Assembly: GCA_003252105.1 (NCBI GenBank)
Contig: QKDL01000092.1
Coordinates: 1-41,620, forward strand
Length of the DNA: 41,620 nucleotides
Reading direction: 5' to 3'
Source: Arcobacter sp.
Lineage (GTDB): Bacteria; Campylobacterota; Campylobacteria; Campylobacterales; Arcobacteraceae
Shown here one piece after another: positions 1 through 8,776 of the stretch. The position numbers were made by a program, and so were the translations under genes. Under the pieces are notes generated by a model. That model was given only the letters and a program-made list of their open reading frames with translations, did no database searches and was not told the origin of the DNA. Positions within the stretch are counted from its first letter, which is position 1. The number at the start of each line of letters is the position of its first letter.

Positions 1-18
1 ATTTTTAAAGGTTCATAT

Positions 19-1077
19 ATGTATAAAAGTATAAGATATTATAATAATTTCAACTACTTAAAAAATGAAGAACTTAATAAAAAATCAAATTATATCATCT
101 TTGCAACAGAAGATTTTGACTTTAATCATGAAAATTTTTTATCTTTAGATATAAAATTTTATGGAGCAATATTCCCAAAAATCATTTATAAAAATAATTC
201 ATATAATGATGGTTTTTTACTAATCGAATTAAGAGAAAATACTCAGGTTTTATTTTTTGAAAATATAAATGAAACAAGTTTCAACGATAATCAATTTGAA
301 TTTACAAAATCAATAATAAGTATATTTGATGGCTTTTCAACCTTTTCTTCTAAATTTCTAGAGGAGTTATTTGAAAATATAAAACTTCATACTAATATAG
401 TTGGTGGTGGAGCTGGTCTTTTAAATAGACCAAGAGAAAAAAATATGTTTTCAAATAATGGAATATTTTTAGATAGTGCTTTTGTTATTTTACTTGAAAA
501 AAAGATGGATTTAGGAATTGGACATGGTTGGAAATATTTAGAAGGTCCTTTTATAGCCACTAAAACAAAAGAAAATACTATAAATGAGATAGATTATGAA
601 AATGCATTTGATGTATATAAAAAAGTGGTTGAACTAGATTGTAAAAAAACTATAACAAAAGATAATTTTTTAGAAATCTCTATGTGTTATCCTCTAGGTA
701 TTGTTAAATTCAATGGAGAATCATTAATAAGAGATCCAATCAAAATAGATGACAATGGAAATATGAGGTTAGCAGGAGATATAAAAACAAATACAATTTT
801 TAATATATTAAAAGGTGATAAACAGGAGTTGATTAGTGCTGCCACACAAGCAGCAAAAGAGGCTTCAATTAATTGTAATGAGGTTTTTTTATTTGAATGT
901 ATTACTAGATTACAGTTTTTAGCTGATAGTTTTGAAACTGAAATTGAGGAGATTTTAAAACATACAAATATAGAAAATATATATGGTATTTTTAGTATAG
1001 GAGAAGTTGGAAACAATGGTGATAGATATATTAATATACTAAATAAAACAAGTGTAATGAGTCAAATATGGCACTAA
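19..1077 (+). CDS. FIST domain sensory protein
   Basis: This 352-residue protein matches the FIST family, an intracellular small-ligand sensing module with an N-terminal FIST_N part (about residues 20-200) and a FIST_C part (about 210-345). Visible family features are the glycine-rich VGGGAGLL stretch near residue 125, FECITRLQFL near 295 and the C-terminal SIGEVGNNGD motif. There is no signal peptide or membrane segment, so it is probably cytoplasmic. An AAAGG ribosome site at 7-12 supports the start. Its last 10 bases overlap the start of a histidine kinase, so the two are probably translated together and this protein may feed ligand information to the kinase. The ligand is unknown; small metabolites such as amino acids have been proposed for the family. 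Confidence 0.85.
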   Translation: MYKSIRYYNNFNYLKNEELNKKSNYIIFATEDFDFNHENFLSLDIKFYGAIFPKIIYKNNSYNDGFLLIELRENTQVLFFENINETSFNDNQFEFTKSIISIFDGFSTFSSKFLEELFENIKLHTNIVGGGAGLLNRPREKNMFSNNGIFLDSAFVILLEKKMDLGIGHGWKYLEGPFIATKTKENTINEIDYENAFDVYKKVVELDCKKTITKDNFLEISMCYPLGIVKFNGESLIRDPIKIDDNGNMRLAGDIKTNTIFNILKGDKQELISAATQAAKEASINCNEVFLFECITRLQFLADSFETEIEEILKHTNIENIYGIFSIGEVGNNGDRYINILNKTSVMSQIWH

Positions 1078-2285
1078 ATAAACTTGCAATCTCATATAAA
1101 TGTCTTGATTCGATAGGTAATTCTTTGGATTTAAAAGAGATGATTAACGAATTTCTAAAAACCTTTGTTATTGAAACAGATGCAGTTCATGGTTCATATT
1201 ATATAAAAGTAAATAATAGATATGAGCAATTTTTGACTTTGGGAAATGATATTTGTATAGTATTGACAGATTTGATAAATGATAGTTCTAAAGAGATAAT
1301 TGAAGATAAATATAACTCTAAATTTAAAGTTTTAATTTTCAAAGTTGAAAATGCTTATATGGTGTTTATATATAGTTTAGAAGTTGATATTTCCTTAATA
1401 AAAAAGATTTTTGAAGGGTTTAAAAATAGACTAAATATAAGTATCAATTCATGTCTAAATGTACAGCAATTAAAAGAAACAAATGAGATATTAGTAGAGC
1501 AAAAACTTCAACTTGAAAATTTAACAGATTATTTAAAAGATGAAATAGATGCTGCAATAAAAATAAATATGCAAAAAGAGAAACAGATTTTTGAACAATC
1601 TAAAATGTTACAAATGGGTGAGTTAATAAGTAATATAGCTCATCAATGGAGACAACCTTTAAGTGTAATCACAACAGCGGCAAGTGGTATGAAAATAAAA
1701 AAAGAATTAGAACTTTTAAATGATGATGAATTTATAAATTATATAAAATCTATTTTGGACAATTCAAAATATCTTTCAAATACATTAGATGAGTTTAGTG
1801 ATTACATAAAAGATGGGCAAAAACAAAAAGAAGTTATCTTGCAAGATAGAATAGAACTATCTTTAAATTTAATAGAATCCTCATTTAGTATTGAAAATAT
1901 AAAAATAATAAAAGGTAGAGTTGAAAAAGATATTATTAAAATCAAAATAGTAATAGGTGATTTATTAAGAGTGTTAATATCAATGTTTAATAACTCTAAA
2001 GATGCTTTTATTATAAATGAGATAGAAAATAGATGGGTTAAATATGAGGTTTTCAAAAAAGATGATTCAATAATTATAATTATTGAAGATAATGCAGGGG
2101 GAATACCTGAGTCTATTATTGATAAGATATTTAATCCATACTTCACAACTAAACATCAATATAAAGGTACAGGAATAGGTTTATATTCTGCTTATGATGT
2201 TATAGTAAATAAACTCAAAGGCAAATTATCTGTTCAAAATACTAATTTAGGAGCAAGATTTACCATTGAGTTACCTAGTATATAG
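1068..2285 (+). CDS. Sensor histidine kinase, partner of FIST protein
   Basis: This 405-residue kinase has no transmembrane segment and no recognisable PAS domain. A roughly 130-residue N-terminal region of unknown fold is followed by a predicted coiled coil (about 130-180). The H-box is SNIAHQWRQPLS with phospho-acceptor His192. The HATPase domain has the N-box NNSKDA (Asn308/309), DNAGG (341-345) and GTGIGL (367-372). The HQWRQPL form is common in Campylobacterota kinases. The start overlaps the FIST gene by 10 bases, implying coupling. No response regulator lies downstream, because a gene on the other strand follows after one base; the cognate regulator may lie upstream of the window or elsewhere. 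The partner and signal are inference. Confidence 0.9.
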   Translation: MALNKLAISYKCLDSIGNSLDLKEMINEFLKTFVIETDAVHGSYYIKVNNRYEQFLTLGNDICIVLTDLINDSSKEIIEDKYNSKFKVLIFKVENAYMVFIYSLEVDISLIKKIFEGFKNRLNISINSCLNVQQLKETNEILVEQKLQLENLTDYLKDEIDAAIKINMQKEKQIFEQSKMLQMGELISNIAHQWRQPLSVITTAASGMKIKKELELLNDDEFINYIKSILDNSKYLSNTLDEFSDYIKDGQKQKEVILQDRIELSLNLIESSFSIENIKIIKGRVEKDIIKIKIVIGDLLRVLISMFNNSKDAFIINEIENRWVKYEVFKKDDSIIIIIEDNAGGIPESIIDKIFNPYFTTKHQYKGTGIGLYSAYDVIVNKLKGKLSVQNTNLGARFTIELPSI

Positions 2286-2286
2286 T

Positions 2287-3021
2287 TTAATCTAAAACAA
2301 TCTCTTTAAAATCACTTCTCGTTTCTGGTAGAGGTTTATTACTTTGTGCTCTTACAGTATATACAAAAGAGATTTTAGCTTTGTCTGTATTGTTTTTACT
2401 TGCATGATGTAAAGTTTTACAATGAAATAAAACAATATCACCTTTTTTCAGATTTTGGTGTACTTTTGTTTTTATTAGTTCAATATTATCAAAATGATCA
2501 TCTTTGAAATTTGAAACGTTATCAAATTGTTCAGAACTAAACTTCATATTATGACTGCCAGGTATAAATTCTAATAAACCATTTGTTAAATATTCTTCAT
2601 CTAAAGCTAACCAAACAGATACTAAATCACCATTTTCAAAATTCCAGTAACGTCTATCTTGATGCCAAAAAGTTCTTGTACTTTCATGGGGCATTTTTGT
2701 CATGATTGAATTGTGATGAGCTAGAGTTAAAACTGGTGTATCATTTAAAACTTGTTTTAAAATAGGTCTAATATCTTTGTTTGTCATCCAATCACGAAAA
2801 ATCTCTTCTCTATCAAATACTTGTCTTAATCTTCTAACTGTTACTTCGTCTGTATCAATATTTAAATACTCTTGTTCACTTTCAATTGGTGCTAACTTTT
2901 TTACTAAATGCTCTTTTGCTTTTTGTAGAATCTCATTACATAGATTTTCATCTGCAAAATTTTTTATAATTAAAAAACCATTTTTATTGAATTGGTTTAA
3001 TTGTTCTTGTGATAATTGCAT
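2287..3021 (-). CDS. Phytanoyl-CoA dioxygenase (PhyH) family oxygenase
   Basis: This 244-residue protein belongs to the Fe(II)/2-oxoglutarate-dependent PhyH family. The iron ligands are visible as the H-x-D pair His120 and Asp122 in FWHQDRRYW and a distal His205 or His206 in LHHASKN. Arg224 (YTVRAQ) is the likely 2-oxoglutarate-binding arginine. GLLEFIPGSH (149-157) is the usual strand between them. Length is normal for bacterial members. The start is supported by AGGAAAAAG just upstream. It converges on the kinase gene with one base between stops. The substrate is not predictable: relatives hydroxylate fatty acyl-CoA, ectoine or other small molecules, and nothing nearby indicates a pathway. 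Confidence 0.85.
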   Translation of the reverse strand: MQLSQEQLNQFNKNGFLIIKNFADENLCNEILQKAKEHLVKKLAPIESEQEYLNIDTDEVTVRRLRQVFDREEIFRDWMTNKDIRPILKQVLNDTPVLTLAHHNSIMTKMPHESTRTFWHQDRRYWNFENGDLVSVWLALDEEYLTNGLLEFIPGSHNMKFSSEQFDNVSNFKDDHFDNIELIKTKVHQNLKKGDIVLFHCKTLHHASKNNTDKAKISFVYTVRAQSNKPLPETRSDFKEIVLD

Positions 3022-3065
3022 CTTTTTCCTATAAGTTTGAATGGCTAATTTTACTTTATACCAAA

Positions 3066-3503
3066 TTAAAAAACAAACATTAATTTTGCTAAAATAATGA
3101 TAATTGTACCTAATATTAGCACTAGATTATGAAAATGTGCCATAAGTGGATTGGGTTTTTTCTTTAGTAATCTTCTTGATAAAGAATAGACTATTCCACT
3201 TACAATAATTAAAGCTAAAAATACTTTTATTAGAAGAATTATTTGTAGATTTGTATTGGCAAAGCCATCTTCACTATTTATATATTTTGAAAACATAAAA
3301 CCACCTGAAAGGACAAGAAATAAAACACTAAGTGGAAATATTTTTCTTGCTCTGTTTGAGATAGTTTCTTTTACTTTTGCTTGAGTCTCTTCATCTAAAA
3401 CTTGTTTTATTACTGGATACACCATAACATCTGAAAATACATAACCAATAAATATAATTGCACAAAAAAGATGAATAATTAATGCTATTGGATAACCATC
3501 CAT
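3066..3503 (-). CDS. Small four-helix membrane protein, CopD-like
   Basis: This 145-residue protein has four predicted transmembrane segments near residues 5-25, 52-71, 85-106 and 119-142. The first helix carries HLFCAIIFIGYVFSDVMVYP, resembling the first helix of CopD/DUF2269-type membrane proteins. That similarity is weak evidence for a metal or haem role, so no function is assigned. The start is supported by a strong AAAGGAG ribosome site at 3508-3514. Unusually for this window it has a clear promoter layout: a -10 TATAAT at 3531-3536 and an FNR/CRP-type box at 3559-3572. It lies 83 bases downstream of sucD, but these elements suggest its own promoter. Confidence 0.65.
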   Translation of the reverse strand: MDGYPIALIIHLFCAIIFIGYVFSDVMVYPVIKQVLDEETQAKVKETISNRARKIFPLSVLFLVLSGGFMFSKYINSEDGFANTNLQIILLIKVFLALIIVSGIVYSLSRRLLKKKPNPLMAHFHNLVLILGTIIIILAKLMFVF

Positions 3504-3530
3504 AAATCTCCTTTATAAATTATTTTGAGA

Positions 3531-3536
3531 ATTATA
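3531..3536 (-). promoter_or_regulatory. -10 box (TATAAT) of membrane protein gene
   Basis: A perfect TATAAT on the minus strand, preceded by TTTTGAT, lies 28 bases before the start codon at 3503. The predicted transcription start is near 3524, which leaves a leader of about 20 bases containing the AAAGGAG ribosome site. Confidence 0.5.
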
Positions 3537-3558
3537 ATCAAAATAACCTATAAAGAAA

Positions 3559-3572
3559 TTGATTTATGTCAA
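3559..3572 (-). promoter_or_regulatory. FNR/CRP-family operator upstream of membrane protein
   Basis: On the minus strand the site reads TTGACATAAATCAA, a near match to the FNR/CRP-superfamily consensus TTGAT-N4-ATCAA. Its centre (3565.5) lies 41.5 bases upstream of the start point predicted from the -10 box at 3531-3536. That is the canonical spacing for an activator touching RNA polymerase at a class II promoter. The sequence is seen directly; the regulator is inferred. Confidence 0.5.
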
Positions 3573-3586
3573 TAGTTTTTTAATTT

Positions 3587-4456
3587 TTATGGATGAACCT
3601 CTTTTAGTGCATCAGCAATAGAAGTAATTGTTCTAACTGTACATACTCCAGCTCTTTGTAAAGCTGCATATTTTTCATTTGCAGTTCCTTTACTACCATC
3701 TATAATTGCTCCTGCATGACCCATTCTTTTTCCCTTTGGTGCAGTAACTCCCGCAATATAAGAAACAACAGGTTTAGTCACATACTCTTTGATAAACTCA
3801 GCTGCTGCTTCCTCTTTTGCTCCACCAATTTCACCAATCATAACAATAGCTTTTGTGTCAGGATCATCTTGGAACATTCTTAACATATCTATAAAATCAC
3901 TTCCTGGAACAGGATCTCCACCAATTCCAACACAAGTAGATTGTCCAAATCCTGATAGGGTTGATTGATTTACTGCTTCATATGTTAGAGTTCCTGATCT
4001 TGAAACAATTCCAACAGATCCTGGCATATGGATAGATTCTGGCATAATTCCCATTTTACATTGACCTGGTGTGATTATTCCTGGGCAGTTTGGACCAATA
4101 AGTCTTGAACCATTTAAATCAACTGCTGCTTTTACATCAAGCATATCAAGAGTAGGAATACCTTCTGTGATACATACAATTGTTTCAATACCATTTTCAC
4201 TAGCCTCAATAATTGCATCTTTACAAAATGGAGCTGGAACATAGATAATAGAAGCATTTGCACCTGTAAGTCTTTTTGCACACTCAACAGTGTTATATAT
4301 AGGAAGGTCTAAATGTCTTTGACCACGTTTGCCAGGAACAACACCAGATACAACATTTGTACCATATGCCATTGCTCTTTGTGTATGGAAACTTGCTTGT
4401 GCCCCTGTTAAACCTTGAACTAATACTTTTGTATTTTTATCAATTAATATAGCCAT
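3587..4456 (-). CDS. sucD: Succinyl-CoA synthetase alpha subunit
   Basis: SucD binds CoA and carries the phosphohistidine of succinyl-CoA synthetase, which interconverts succinyl-CoA and succinate with formation of a nucleoside triphosphate in the TCA cycle. The 289-residue length is typical. The catalytic histidine is His247 in KRMGHAGAI, one position from E. coli His246. The CoA-binding Rossmann region starts with LVQGLTGAQ (12-20), and [10 protein letters not shown] lies at 121-130. It shares one base with the sucC stop (TAATG), indicating translational coupling. Presence of SucCD supports an oxidative branch of the TCA cycle; many Campylobacterota vary in this step. Confidence 0.98.
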   Translation of the reverse strand: MAILIDKNTKVLVQGLTGAQASFHTQRAMAYGTNVVSGVVPGKRGQRHLDLPIYNTVECAKRLTGANASIIYVPAPFCKDAIIEASENGIETIVCITEGIPTLDMLDVKAAVDLNGSRLIGPNCPGIITPGQCKMGIMPESIHMPGSVGIVSRSGTLTYEAVNQSTLSGFGQSTCVGIGGDPVPGSDFIDMLRMFQDDPDTKAIVMIGEIGGAKEEAAAEFIKEYVTKPVVSYIAGVTAPKGKRMGHAGAIIDGSKGTANEKYAALQRAGVCTVRTITSIADALKEVHP

Positions 4457-5637
4457 TAGTTCGCTCCTTGCTCTTTTTGTTGTGTAAGTTCAATTATTTT
4501 TTGTGCAGCTTTATTTAAATCATGCTCTTCATAAACACTAACAGTAGAGTTTTTAATAAGTTCTAATCCCTCTTTAGCATTTGTACCTTCTAGTCTTACA
4601 ACTATTGGGATATGTATATTCATAGCTTCAACGGCACTAATAATACCAGCAGCAATAATATCACATCTTACGATACCACCAAAGATATTTACTAAAATAC
4701 CATCAACTTTTTCATCTGATAAAATAATTCCAAAAGCTTCAATAACTCTTTTTTCATTTACACTTCCACCAACATCTAAAAAGTTAGCAGGTTCTCCACC
4801 GTAAGTTTGGATTAAATCCATAGTTGCCATAGCAAGACCTGCACCATTTACCATACAACCAATATTTCCATCTAAAGATACATAATTTAAATCTAGTTTT
4901 TCAGCTTTTAATTCTCTTGCATCCTCTTGTGATTCATCTCTGATTTCATTCATTTTAGTTTGTCTATAAAGGGCAGAGTTATCAACTTGAACCTTCCCAT
5001 CTAGGCAGATTAAGTACCCTTGTTTTGTAACAACAAGTGGATTGATTTCTACAAGTGATAAATCATTTTCAACAAACATTTTATAGATTTTTTGCATCAA
5101 ATCAATCATTTGTGCACTTAATGTTTTATCTAAACCTAAATCATCACAGATTTGTCTACATTGTGCTGGCATAATACCAACAATAGGATTAATAGGGTTT
5201 CTTAAAATTTTTTCAGGAGCTTTTTCTGCTACCTCTTCAATCTCCATACCACCTTCACTTGAAGTGATTATCATAATTCTCTGAGATGTTCTATCTACGA
5301 TAAATGCTAAATAGATTTGTTGCACAATATCACTTGGTTCTTCTATATAAATAGAATTTATAGGTTGTCCCTCTTTTGTTGTTTGATTTGTAACAAGTCT
5401 GCTTCCAAGAAGTCTTCTAACTTCTTCATTAGCTTCATGTTTAGAATCAACTAAAACAACCCCACCAGCTTTCCCTCGCCCACCAGAATGAACTTGTGCT
5501 TTTATAACCCATCTATCTTTTCCAATAGTTCTTAAAATATCATCAAGTTGTGAGGGGTGAGTTAATAGTTTTCCTTTTGTAGTAGGAATATCATATTTTC
5601 TATATAAATTCTTTGCTTGATATTCATGAAGATTCAT
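4456..5637 (-). CDS. sucC: Succinyl-CoA synthetase beta subunit
   Basis: This is the ATP-grasp (nucleotide-binding) subunit, 393 residues, full length. The N-terminus [15 protein letters not shown], the ATP-grasp lysine region [17 protein letters not shown] (44-60) and the C-terminal CoA-ligase segment [17 protein letters not shown] followed by [13 protein letters not shown] are classic. It is the first gene of a sucCD unit and shares a TAATG junction with sucD. The AAAGGAACG ribosome site lies just before the start. A TATACT -10 candidate at 5696-5701 would give a leader of about 50 bases containing a small hairpin at 5655-5672. Confidence 0.98.
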   Translation of the reverse strand: MNLHEYQAKNLYRKYDIPTTKGKLLTHPSQLDDILRTIGKDRWVIKAQVHSGGRGKAGGVVLVDSKHEANEEVRRLLGSRLVTNQTTKEGQPINSIYIEEPSDIVQQIYLAFIVDRTSQRIMIITSSEGGMEIEEVAEKAPEKILRNPINPIVGIMPAQCRQICDDLGLDKTLSAQMIDLMQKIYKMFVENDLSLVEINPLVVTKQGYLICLDGKVQVDNSALYRQTKMNEIRDESQEDARELKAEKLDLNYVSLDGNIGCMVNGAGLAMATMDLIQTYGGEPANFLDVGGSVNEKRVIEAFGIILSDEKVDGILVNIFGGIVRCDIIAAGIISAVEAMNIHIPIVVRLEGTNAKEGLELIKNSTVSVYEEHDLNKAAQKIIELTQQKEQGAN

Positions 5638-5979
5638 AAACGTTCCTTTTTATAGTCCCAATAAAAAGGGACCTCTTTTATAATTTTTCTTTTTTAGTAT
5701 AGAAAGTTGATTTCTATTAAAAAAGCTTATTTTCAGGTTCTCTTTGAGAAAACTTTAAAGAGCATCGTTGATGCTTTGTTTATTAAATTCTTATTTGTTT
5801 CAAAAAGGAACTTATATCAAAAAAATGGTATAAAGGTGCTTAAATTAATAAAAAGCTAAGAGAAATAAGAATTTTCATATATTTGAAATACTTATCATAA
5901 CTAATTAAAAATCTAGATATTTTCTTGTTTCCAAATCAAAATAATTGTATCATTAATACAATATATATAAAGGAATATT
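5638..5979. other. Divergent intergenic region, sucCD / beta-CASP gene
   Basis: These 342 bases lie between divergent genes and contain no credible open frame. Toward sucC there is a -10 candidate TATACT (minus strand, 5696-5701), a hairpin GTCCC/GGGAC at 5655-5672 inside the presumed leader, and a second hairpin AGCATC-GTT-GATGCT at 5761-5775. Toward the right gene there is the inverted repeat ATTGTAT-N5-ATACAAT at 5944-5962 and an AAAGGA ribosome site at about 5970. The hairpins could be regulatory or terminator-like; I cannot decide from sequence alone. Confidence 0.5.
5944..5962. promoter_or_regulatory. Inverted repeat ATTGTAT-N5-ATACAAT
   Basis: The two seven-base arms match perfectly, are separated by CATTA, and end 17 bases before the start codon at 5980. 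The position overlaps the expected promoter or leader of the beta-CASP gene, so it could be an operator that represses or autoregulates. The binding protein is unknown. Confidence 0.35.
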
Positions 5980-7326
5980 ATGGCTTATTATACATCTTAT
6001 GGTGCAGCTCAAGGAGTTACAGGCTCTTGTCACCTATTAGAGGTTGGTTATTTAAAGATTTTAATAGATTGTGGTCTTTTTCAAGGTAGAGATGAAGAGT
6101 TAAATATTGAAGAGTTTGAATTTGATCCAAGTGAAATTGATTATGTGATTATTACACATGCCCATCTAGATCATATAGGAAGATTACCTTTACTTGTAAA
6201 AAGAGGGTTTCAAAATAAAATTATCTCTACTAGGGCAACTTATGAAATAGCAAAATTAATGCTTGCAAATGCAGCAGGAATTATTCAAGATAGTAAAAAT
6301 CCTATTTATGATGAAAATGATGTAGAACCTACATTAAGACATTTTGGAACTTTTTTGGAGTATGAAGAATCTATGCATTTAAGTGATGATATTAAAATCT
6401 CTTTTAAAAATGCAGGGCATATTTTAGGAAGTGCTAGTTTAAAGGTTGAGTTCAAAGAGGACGGCATGACAAAAAGTGCTATTTTCTCAGGAGATTTAGG
6501 ACAACATTCTAGAATTATAACTTCACATTTACAACCTTGGAAAGAGGGTAATTATATCTTTTTAGAATCAACTTATGGAGATAGATTACACGAGGATTTA
6601 AGAATATCAGTAAATAATTTTAAAGAGAATATTTTAAATGTAATACAAAAAGGTGGAGTTGTATTGCTTCCATCATTTGCTCTAGAACGTACTCAAGAGA
6701 TTTTATTTTTATTGAGACAAATGAGTGAGGAGGGACTACTTAAAGATATACCAGTATTTTTAGATGCTCCCTTGGCTATAAATGTTACAAGAGTATTTAA
6801 AAATTTCCCTCAGCTTTTAAATGAAAATGTTCAAGAAGTAATCTCTAATAGAATAGATCCATTTGGTTTTGATGAGTTAAAAACTACTTTACTAAAAGAA
6901 GAGTCTATTAGAATCAATGAAGTTGCAGGTCCCAAAATAATTGTAGCAGGTTCAGGAATGTGTGAAGGTGGAAGGATAAAATACCATTTAGTAAGATATT
7001 TACAAGATTCACACAATATGGTTATGTTTGTGGGATATCAAGTTCCTGGAACTTTAGGTAGAACTATTTTAGAAAGTGGTTTTAAAACAATAAAAATTGA
7101 TGATGCCCATATAAATGTAAAAGCAGATATAAAAGTAATAAATGGCTTTTCAGCCCATGCAGACCAGAAAGAACTAATAGATTTTGTAAAAGATTTAAAA
7201 AATATATTTTGTATCTATTTAATCCATGGTGATGATGATAGACTTAGAATCTTTAAAGAAAAAATCAATGATGAATTAGAAAGTAAAGTTCATATTGTTA
7301 AGAAAAAAGAGAGAATATATATTTAA
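5980..7326 (+). CDS. Beta-CASP metallo-beta-lactamase, probable RNase
   Basis: This 448-residue protein is of the CPSF73-like MBL-fold/beta-CASP family, whose members cut RNA. Zinc ligands are seen in HAHLDH (His60, His62, Asp64, His65), His147 in GHILGS and Asp172 in FSGDLG. Beta-CASP motifs follow: ESTYGDR (motif A, near 196), SGMCEGGR (around 326) and FSAHAD (motif C, near 390). Length and motif order match the bacterial YsgA/TTHA0252-like exonuclease group, not the RNase J family, which is longer. AAAGGAATATT precedes the start. It is a single gene, ending in a hairpin that overlaps its stop. Role in RNA decay or maturation is inferred from family. Confidence 0.88.
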   Translation: MAYYTSYGAAQGVTGSCHLLEVGYLKILIDCGLFQGRDEELNIEEFEFDPSEIDYVIITHAHLDHIGRLPLLVKRGFQNKIISTRATYEIAKLMLANAAGIIQDSKNPIYDENDVEPTLRHFGTFLEYEESMHLSDDIKISFKNAGHILGSASLKVEFKEDGMTKSAIFSGDLGQHSRIITSHLQPWKEGNYIFLESTYGDRLHEDLRISVNNFKENILNVIQKGGVVLLPSFALERTQEILFLLRQMSEEGLLKDIPVFLDAPLAINVTRVFKNFPQLLNENVQEVISNRIDPFGFDELKTTLLKEESIRINEVAGPKIIVAGSGMCEGGRIKYHLVRYLQDSHNMVMFVGYQVPGTLGRTILESGFKTIKIDDAHINVKADIKVINGFSAHADQKELIDFVKDLKNIFCIYLIHGDDDRLRIFKEKINDELESKVHIVKKKERIYI

Positions 7327-7348
7327 AAGAGGGGAGACCTCTTTTAAA
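7322..7348. terminator. Bidirectional hairpin between convergent genes
   Basis: TTTAAAAGAGG (7322-7332), loop GGAGA, CCTCTTTTAAA (7338-7348) form a perfect 11-pair stem. The stem contains the stop codon of the beta-CASP gene and abuts the stop of the aldehyde dehydrogenase on the other strand. AT-rich outer pairs give a U-rich end in both directions. Confidence 0.75.
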
Positions 7349-8740
7349 TTATAATGATGGAGATTTGATAACCATCATTTTTTGATTTTGCATCTCTGCC
7401 ATAGAATCAGGAATACCACCTAATCCAAGACCAGAAGTTTTTGCTCCACCAAATGGCATCCAGTCAACTCTGAATGCTGTGTGATCATTTACCATTACAG
7501 CTGTTGCATTTAATCTTTTTACTGCTTTTAAAGCTGTATCAATATTTTTTGTAAATACTGCTGCTTGGAAAGATACATCCAATTGGTTTGCTCTTTTAAT
7601 AGCTTCATCTAATGTTTTATATGAATATACAACTACAACTGGTCCAAAAATCTCTTTTTGAGAAATAATTGCATCGTCACTTGGGTTCATAATAACTGTT
7701 GCTTCAAAACAAGAATCAGAGATTCTTTTTCCACCAGTTAATATTTTTCCACCTTTTTCAACTGCTTCATTAACCCACTCTTCAACTCTGTTTACTTCGT
7801 TGTGATTAATAAGTGGTCCAACTTCAGTTTTAGGATCTAATTGATCTCCAACAACTAATTTAGAAGCATAATCAGCTAATTTAGAAGCTACATCATCAGC
7901 TATTGATTCATGTACAAAAATTCTTTGAACAGATACACAAACTTGACCTGCATGGTAGAAACCACCTTTTCCTAAATCTGGAATCATAGCTTCAATATCA
8001 GCATCTGGTTCAACAATAACAGGAGCAACTCCACCATGTTCTAATGCACTTCTAGTCCCTGGAGATGCTTTAGAGTTTAAGTACCAACCAACTGGTCCTG
8101 AACCAATAAATGTAAAGAACGCAGTTTTAGGAGATGTAACAAGTAGTTCTCCACCTTTTCTGTCACAAACTACAGCTTGCGCCCAACCTTCAGGAAGTCC
8201 AGCTTCTTTTAAAATCTCAACTAATCTGATAGCTGACATAGGAGTTTGAGTAGCTGGTCTGATAATAACTGGACAACCAACAGCAATCGCAGGGATTACT
8301 TGGTGAATTGCTAAGTTAAAAGGGTGGTTAAATGCAGAGATTGCAGCAACAACACCAATTGGTTCTTTCATAGTATAAGCCATTCTATTTACACTTGTAG
8401 GTGTGTGACCCATTGCAATTTCTTGACCTTCTTGTATTGCAATTTGCTCGATTGCGATTTTTATACCATTGATAGCTCTTAGAACTTCAACTTTAGAATC
8501 CATATATGGTTTTCCACCTTCACTAGCACAAAGAATTGTTAACTCTTCTACTTGTGAAGACATGATTTTCATAACATTTTCTAAAATTTCAACTCTTTTG
8601 AATTTTGGAATCCAGTTATCAACATCTAAAAATTTTTCATATGCAACATCAATTGCTTTTTCTACACCTTCAACACTTGTAAAAGGTACTGTCCCTACTA
8701 CTCTACCATCAAATGGTGACGTTACTTCAATTGTACTCAT
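7349..8740 (-). CDS. NAD(P)-dependent aldehyde dehydrogenase
   Basis: This 463-residue ALDH-superfamily enzyme oxidises an aldehyde to a carboxylic acid. Catalytic residues are Cys268 in GFYHAGQVCVS, the general base Glu234 in LEHGG and Asn138 in AFNHPFN. In the cofactor-binding motif the usual lysine is replaced by Arg161 (VIIRPATQTP), which may affect coenzyme choice. The sequence is closest in style to the lactaldehyde / glyceraldehyde-3-phosphate / benzaldehyde-type subgroup; the substrate cannot be fixed. It follows the acetolactate synthase-like gene by 36 bases with its own ribosome site (AAAGGAGAAG), so it is probably co-transcribed and may act on an aldehyde made or released by that enzyme. 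Confidence 0.9.
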   Translation of the reverse strand: MSTIEVTSPFDGRVVGTVPFTSVEGVEKAIDVAYEKFLDVDNWIPKFKRVEILENVMKIMSSQVEELTILCASEGGKPYMDSKVEVLRAINGIKIAIEQIAIQEGQEIAMGHTPTSVNRMAYTMKEPIGVVAAISAFNHPFNLAIHQVIPAIAVGCPVIIRPATQTPMSAIRLVEILKEAGLPEGWAQAVVCDRKGGELLVTSPKTAFFTFIGSGPVGWYLNSKASPGTRSALEHGGVAPVIVEPDADIEAMIPDLGKGGFYHAGQVCVSVQRIFVHESIADDVASKLADYASKLVVGDQLDPKTEVGPLINHNEVNRVEEWVNEAVEKGGKILTGGKRISDSCFEATVIMNPSDDAIISQKEIFGPVVVVYSYKTLDEAIKRANQLDVSFQAAVFTKNIDTALKAVKRLNATAVMVNDHTAFRVDWMPFGGAKTSGLGLGGIPDSMAEMQNQKMMVIKSPSL

Positions 8741-8776
8741 TATCTATCTTCTCCTTTTAGTTCTTTTTTCTATCTA

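Noticed and set aside
687-1016. A 109-codon open frame opposite the FIST gene
   Set aside because: It lies wholly antisense to a well supported gene and shows no domain; long antisense frames are common in AT-rich genes.
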